This document shows positions 61,230-64,000 of a stretch of DNA of 64,000 nt, one piece after another. Below the pieces are notes generated by a model. The model made no database searches, was not told the origin of the DNA, and saw only the letters and a list, made by a program, of their open reading frames with translations. Source of the DNA: JADGQN01 sp035315185 (GTDB lineage Bacteria; Desulfobacterota; Syntrophorhabdia; Syntrophorhabdales; WCHB1-27); the NCBI GenBank assembly GCA_035315185.1, contig DATFYE010000203.1, forward strand, positions 61,791-125,790, written 5' to 3'. Positions within the stretch are counted from its first letter, which is position 1. Every line of letters starts with the position of its first letter. The position numbers were made by a program, and so were the translations under genes.

Positions 61230-62012
61230 CTAATGGGCTTTCCATCGCGGCTCGCGCTTTTCGGCGAAGGCGGCTGGTCCTTCCGCCGCATCGGCACTAC
61301 GGATGATGCCCTGCCAGATGTCGGCGTTTTTCTGCCACAATTCTTCGTCAGTCATGTCCAGGGCGACTCGCGCGAGTGCAAGGTTCGCACGGACCCCAAG
61401 GGGGGCGTTCACGCATATTCTCCGGGCAAGGTCCATGGCAGCTTGCATCAACCCTTCTCTCGGCACCACCGCGTTCACAAATCCGAGAAGATACGCGGCA
61501 TGCGCGTCGATAGGTTCCCCGGTGAGGAGCATCTCCATGGCACGCACCTTCGGCATAGCCCTGGGAAGCCGGAACGCGCCTCCTGCGCCTGCGTAGAGGC
61601 CCCGCTTCACCTCAGGCTGGCCGAAGACGGCGGATTCTACTGCCACGACAAGGTCTGACGACAGGACGATTTCGCACCCACCGGCCAGCGCGGCGCCGTT
61701 CACGGCGGCAATGATCGGCTTCGTTCTCGGATAGGTCACAAAACCAGCAAAACCGCCCCTGCCCTCCAGGATCTTCGGGCCTTCACCATTCGTGAAGGCC
61801 CGAAGATCCATGCCGGCACAGAAAGCGCGCTCCCCAGATCCGGTGATGATACCTGTCCACACCTCCTCTTCTGATTCGAAACGATCCATAACAGCGCGCA
61901 TCTCTTGCGTCATTTCCGCATCAAAGGCGTTTCGCTGTTGGGGACGATTGAACGTTATGACGGCGATATGATCCGTGACGTCATACAGGATGCGTTGGGT
62001 CTTTCCTTCCAT
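61230..62012 (-). CDS. Enoyl-CoA hydratase/isomerase family protein
   Basis: 260 residues. Crotonase fold: ITFNRPQQRNAFDAEM, ITGSGERAFCAGMDLRAF (oxyanion-hole loop), AAVNGAALAGGCEIVLSSDLVVA, GQPEVKRGLYAGAGGAFRLPR with the usual Glu position, and LLTGEPIDAHAAYLLGFVNAVV. It hydrates or isomerises an acyl-CoA in fatty or aromatic acid breakdown. No partner genes are next to it. Confidence 0.94.
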   Translation of the reverse strand: MEGKTQRILYDVTDHIAVITFNRPQQRNAFDAEMTQEMRAVMDRFESEEEVWTGIITGSGERAFCAGMDLRAFTNGEGPKILEGRGGFAGFVTYPRTKPIIAAVNGAALAGGCEIVLSSDLVVAVESAVFGQPEVKRGLYAGAGGAFRLPRAMPKVRAMEMLLTGEPIDAHAAYLLGFVNAVVPREGLMQAAMDLARRICVNAPLGVRANLALARVALDMTDEELWQKNADIWQGIIRSADAAEGPAAFAEKREPRWKAH

Positions 62013-62465
62013 AGGGCACCTCTTTGTCTAGTTTCAGGCCTTGCAACCTCTTTTGCTATTGTACCGGACGCGGCCGGAACCGGCAAGCGCAAAAATCTGT
62101 GCTCTGGATCTCTTCATGCTATGCGACGTTCACGGGTTCCCCTGTGTCATCGTAAGAGGCTAGCCGCCATCCTTTGCACCATGCACACGGTGATGTGCTC
62201 CAGGACATGGGCACATTGGCGTTCGCCATGTGAGAAATCTTGTCGCTTGCCAGTCGAACATTTTCGAGTTGCAATCGGGTGGTCCCGGTCTGGCAGCTCT
62301 GCACTTTGTAGCGAAAGCTACTGCTTTCTCACGGCATCTATGCTACAAGAAGGTATCGAGGATGTCCACGTGCCGGGCAGGGCCGTCGAGGCCTTGAAAG
62401 GACAGGGACGGAACCACGGTCCGGCGGGAAAGTGCCCGACCGTGTTATATTCTGTAGAGGAGAAT
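62013..62465. other. Divergent intergenic region, no gene recognised
   Basis: Between the enoyl-CoA hydratase gene (-) and the Crp/Fnr gene (+). One frame stays open here in line with the regulator, but its translation is not protein-like and it runs antisense into the hydratase gene. No clear promoter motif was found beyond GTTATATTCTG (62443-62453). Confidence 0.45.
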
Positions 62466-63173
62466 ATGAAGCAGAAAAAGTCCCTGTGCTCGTGCAATGA
62501 CGTGTCGGTGTCGGGTGCCATGACCGAGCTCTGCATCGGGCACGTATGGCTCTTCGAGAGCCTGGAAACTTCAGAATTGGAGGCACTCGTCAGGGCGGCA
62601 GTGAGGAAGGTGTATGCGCCCGGCCAGGCTATTTTCGCCCAGGGCGATCCGGCCGACCGGATGTTCCTGCTCAAGGCAGGAAGGGTCAGGCTGAGCAAAC
62701 TCCTTGAGGACGGCACCGAGTTCACGCTGGACATCAGAAAAGCGGGTGATTTCCTCGGTGAGAACATGCTCAGCGAAGAAGGCGCCTATCCCATGTCGGC
62801 CTGGTGCATGGAGGAGACCCTTACCTGCGGGTTTACCAGGGAGCGATTCGAGCACCTGGTGCTTAACCATCCCCGCATCGGCCTCCAGGTGATGAAGAAC
62901 CTGAGTAAGCGCATCTCCTCGCTTTCGAGCCGGCTCGAGAGCATGTCCCTTACCCACCTCGGGGACCGTCTCTACCAGGTACTGCGCACCATGGCGCTGG
63001 AGCACGGCGTGAAGAGCAAAGACGGTTTTGTGATACAGTTCCCGCTGACGCATGAGGACCTTGCCTTTCTCGTGGGCGCCCACCGCGTCAGCGTCACCCG
63101 GGCGCTCAAGGAGCTGAAGAAGGCGGGAAGCATCGTGCAGCACAAGCGGCAGCTCCTCGTGAGGAGTGCCTGA
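62466..63173 (+). CDS. Crp/Fnr-family transcriptional regulator with N-terminal cysteines
   Basis: 235 residues from the ATG at 62466, with TAGAGGAGAA just upstream. Cyclic-nucleotide-type beta barrel (about 28-140; PGQAIFAQGDPADRMFLLKAGRVRL), a dimerisation helix, and the Crp HTH (LTHEDLAFLVGAHRVSVTRALKELKKAGSI). Cys residues at 8, 10 and 23 and two more near SAWCMEETLTCGF could hold a cluster or form a redox switch, but the spacing is not that of E. coli Fnr. It lies 16 bp before the osmC-like gene, a likely target. Confidence 0.92.
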   Translation: MKQKKSLCSCNDVSVSGAMTELCIGHVWLFESLETSELEALVRAAVRKVYAPGQAIFAQGDPADRMFLLKAGRVRLSKLLEDGTEFTLDIRKAGDFLGENMLSEEGAYPMSAWCMEETLTCGFTRERFEHLVLNHPRIGLQVMKNLSKRISSLSSRLESMSLTHLGDRLYQVLRTMALEHGVKSKDGFVIQFPLTHEDLAFLVGAHRVSVTRALKELKKAGSIVQHKRQLLVRSA

Positions 63174-63189
63174 AAAACGGGAGGGTTCT

Positions 63190-63654
63190 ATGAGCAACGT
63201 GGTGCACACATCACGTATCAAAATCGTGAGGGAGAAGGGTCCCACGAGAAAGGCGTTCGTCGAGGGATTCGGCGAGCCGATTTACTATGGCGTGCACAGC
63301 GGCATCAAACGCTTTTACGGGGTCGAGCCCGAAAAGGAGTATCCGGCGACGCTCGACCACATCATAGCTGCCACGGCAGGCTGAATGATGGGGACGCTGG
63401 CCGGGAGGCTGGCCAAAAAGGGCATCACCACACCCGAGGAGAGCTACTGGGCAGAAGTGGAAGGAGACATCGAGAACGTCAACGGGGTGCTCAAGATCAC
63501 GCAGATACGGGTCGATTACCACGTAACGCTTGAACACGACAAGGAGGAGGAGGCCCGGGAAGCCTTCGCCTCGTATCTTGCCTTTTGTCCTGCCGCCCAG
63601 AGTGTGATCGGCTGCATCGAGATCAAGGACAATCTCGTGCTTGCCGGGAAGTAG
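63190..63654 (+). CDS. OsmC-family protein with in-frame TGA at the peroxidatic position (probable Sec)
   Basis: Read through the TGA at 63382-63384 (codon 65), the gene encodes 154 residues of an OsmC/Ohr-like protein: ATLDHIIAATAG-(TGA)-MMGTLAGRLAKKG. OsmC proteins have their peroxidatic Cys exactly there (GGC..MTL pattern). The second Cys is present in AFCPAAQSVIGC. Both halves are in one frame with no second start site of its own. It should reduce organic hydroperoxides. Site GGGAGGG. Follows the Crp/Fnr gene by 16 bp. Confidence 0.87.
63398..63415 (+). promoter_or_regulatory. Candidate SECIS hairpin in the osmC-like gene
   Basis: TGGCC and GGCCA form a 5-bp stem around an 8-nt loop (GGGAGGCT) that starts with G, 13 nt after the TGA; consistent with bacterial SECIS geometry. 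Confidence 0.55.
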
Positions 63655-63677
63655 CTTCTCTCGTCGCTCCACAAAGA

Positions 63678-64000
63678 TCAAGCAGCTGTTGAGGCTTCCT
63701 GTCTCTGCCCAAGCAGTTCGGTAAGGAGTTCACGAAAGACGGATAGATCGATTCTTCGGACCTCGAGAGGCACCTGCACCAGATCAAAGAACAAGAGCGT
63801 CTCCTCGTCCGTGAGCGGCTCGAAGCCGGCGTCAAGGACCAGTATGCGTTCATACCTCCCGAGATTGATGCGCACGTCGACCTCGTTCCATCCCAGGGCT
63901 TCCATCATGGCTGGCCACGCGCGCACCCATCCGGGGGTCATGAGCATGGTCTTCGTATCCTTGAGTTCCGGCGCATCCCCCCCGAGGAGGGCCCCGATGC
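63678..64000 (-). CDS. DUF1638-like protein, C-terminal part (5' end outside window)
   Basis: The frame is open to the window edge. Visible: LLGGDAPELKDTKTMLMTPGWVRAWPAMMEALGWNEVDVRINLGRYERILVLDAGFEPLTDEETLLFFDL, which fits the C-terminal half of DUF1638 proteins, often found with corrinoid methyltransferases. The family assignment is from pattern memory and moderately sure. The ATG at 63947 is probably internal. Convergent with the osmC-like gene. Confidence 0.65.
   Translation of the reverse strand, partial: IGALLGGDAPELKDTKTMLMTPGWVRAWPAMMEALGWNEVDVRINLGRYERILVLDAGFEPLTDEETLLFFDLVQVPLEVRRIDLSVFRELLTELLGQRQEASTAA

Noticed and set aside
61905..62465. Upstream extension of the Crp/Fnr gene
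   Set aside because: It runs antisense into the enoyl-CoA hydratase gene and is not protein-like; the start at 62466 has a good ribosome site and gives the family length.

Overview
The window carries the sulfate-reduction island of an anaerobic bacterium, most likely a Desulfobacterota (former Deltaproteobacteria) lineage near the Syntrophobacter/Desulfomonile type of sulfate reducer. The grounds are sat-aprBA-qmoABC, reductive-type dsrAB with dsrD, dsrC, dsrMKJOP, and several genes with in-frame TGA codons at redox positions, which points to selenocysteine (Sec) use. The exact genus cannot be read from the sequence.

Region 1 (1-14153) is a signalling block. It holds a partial histidine kinase and a receiver on the + strand. 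On the - strand lie three large paralogues that combine a PEP-synthase ATP-binding module and a phospho-histidine swivel domain with a shared C-terminal domain I do not recognise. A fourth, short paralogue has lost the catalytic modules. Interleaved with them are two more response regulators, a CBS protein and a dCACHE/PAS histidine kinase. This is the best candidate here for an undescribed system.

Region 2 (14154-26160) holds a cytidylate-kinase-like gene, then sat, a 97-aa unknown, aprBA, a terminator, qmoABC and two YkgJ-type Cys-cluster proteins. Region 3 (26161-31442) holds a MITE-like element, a sigma-54 activator, and a divergent sigma-54-type promoter driving a dsrC-like gene that lacks the C-terminal cysteine, with a dsrMK-like pair. 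Region 4 (31460-47397) holds a LysR regulator divergent from dsrABD-cobB(dsrN)-YHS-dsrC, a second dsrMK-like pair, the canonical dsrMKJOP, a cobA/hemD fusion for sirohaem supply and a DUF1634 protein. A 40-bp segment is identical in front of sat and in the lysR-dsrA gap, with a close variant in front of the cytidylate-kinase-like gene, so one regulator probably links the two sulfate-reduction operons.

Region 5 (47398-64000) is accessory. It holds a poly-gamma-glutamate hydrolase, a tRNA/tmRNA 3'-end fragment with an AlpA regulator (relic of an integrated element), a beta-propeller protein, a heavy-metal-domain protein with in-frame TGA, an OmpR-type two-component pair, an MsrA with Sec at its active site, a lipoprotein MsrB, a reductive-dehalogenase-like Fe-S protein, two YedY-like molybdoproteins with a cytochrome b561, a nitroreductase, an enoyl-CoA hydratase, a Crp/Fnr regulator with an OsmC-like protein (Sec at the peroxidatic position), and a partial DUF1638 gene. 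Tandem 11-bp operators precede msrA and a degenerate duplicate of its 5' region. Four genes (dsrJ, HMA, msrA, osmC) are interrupted only by one TGA followed by a short hairpin.
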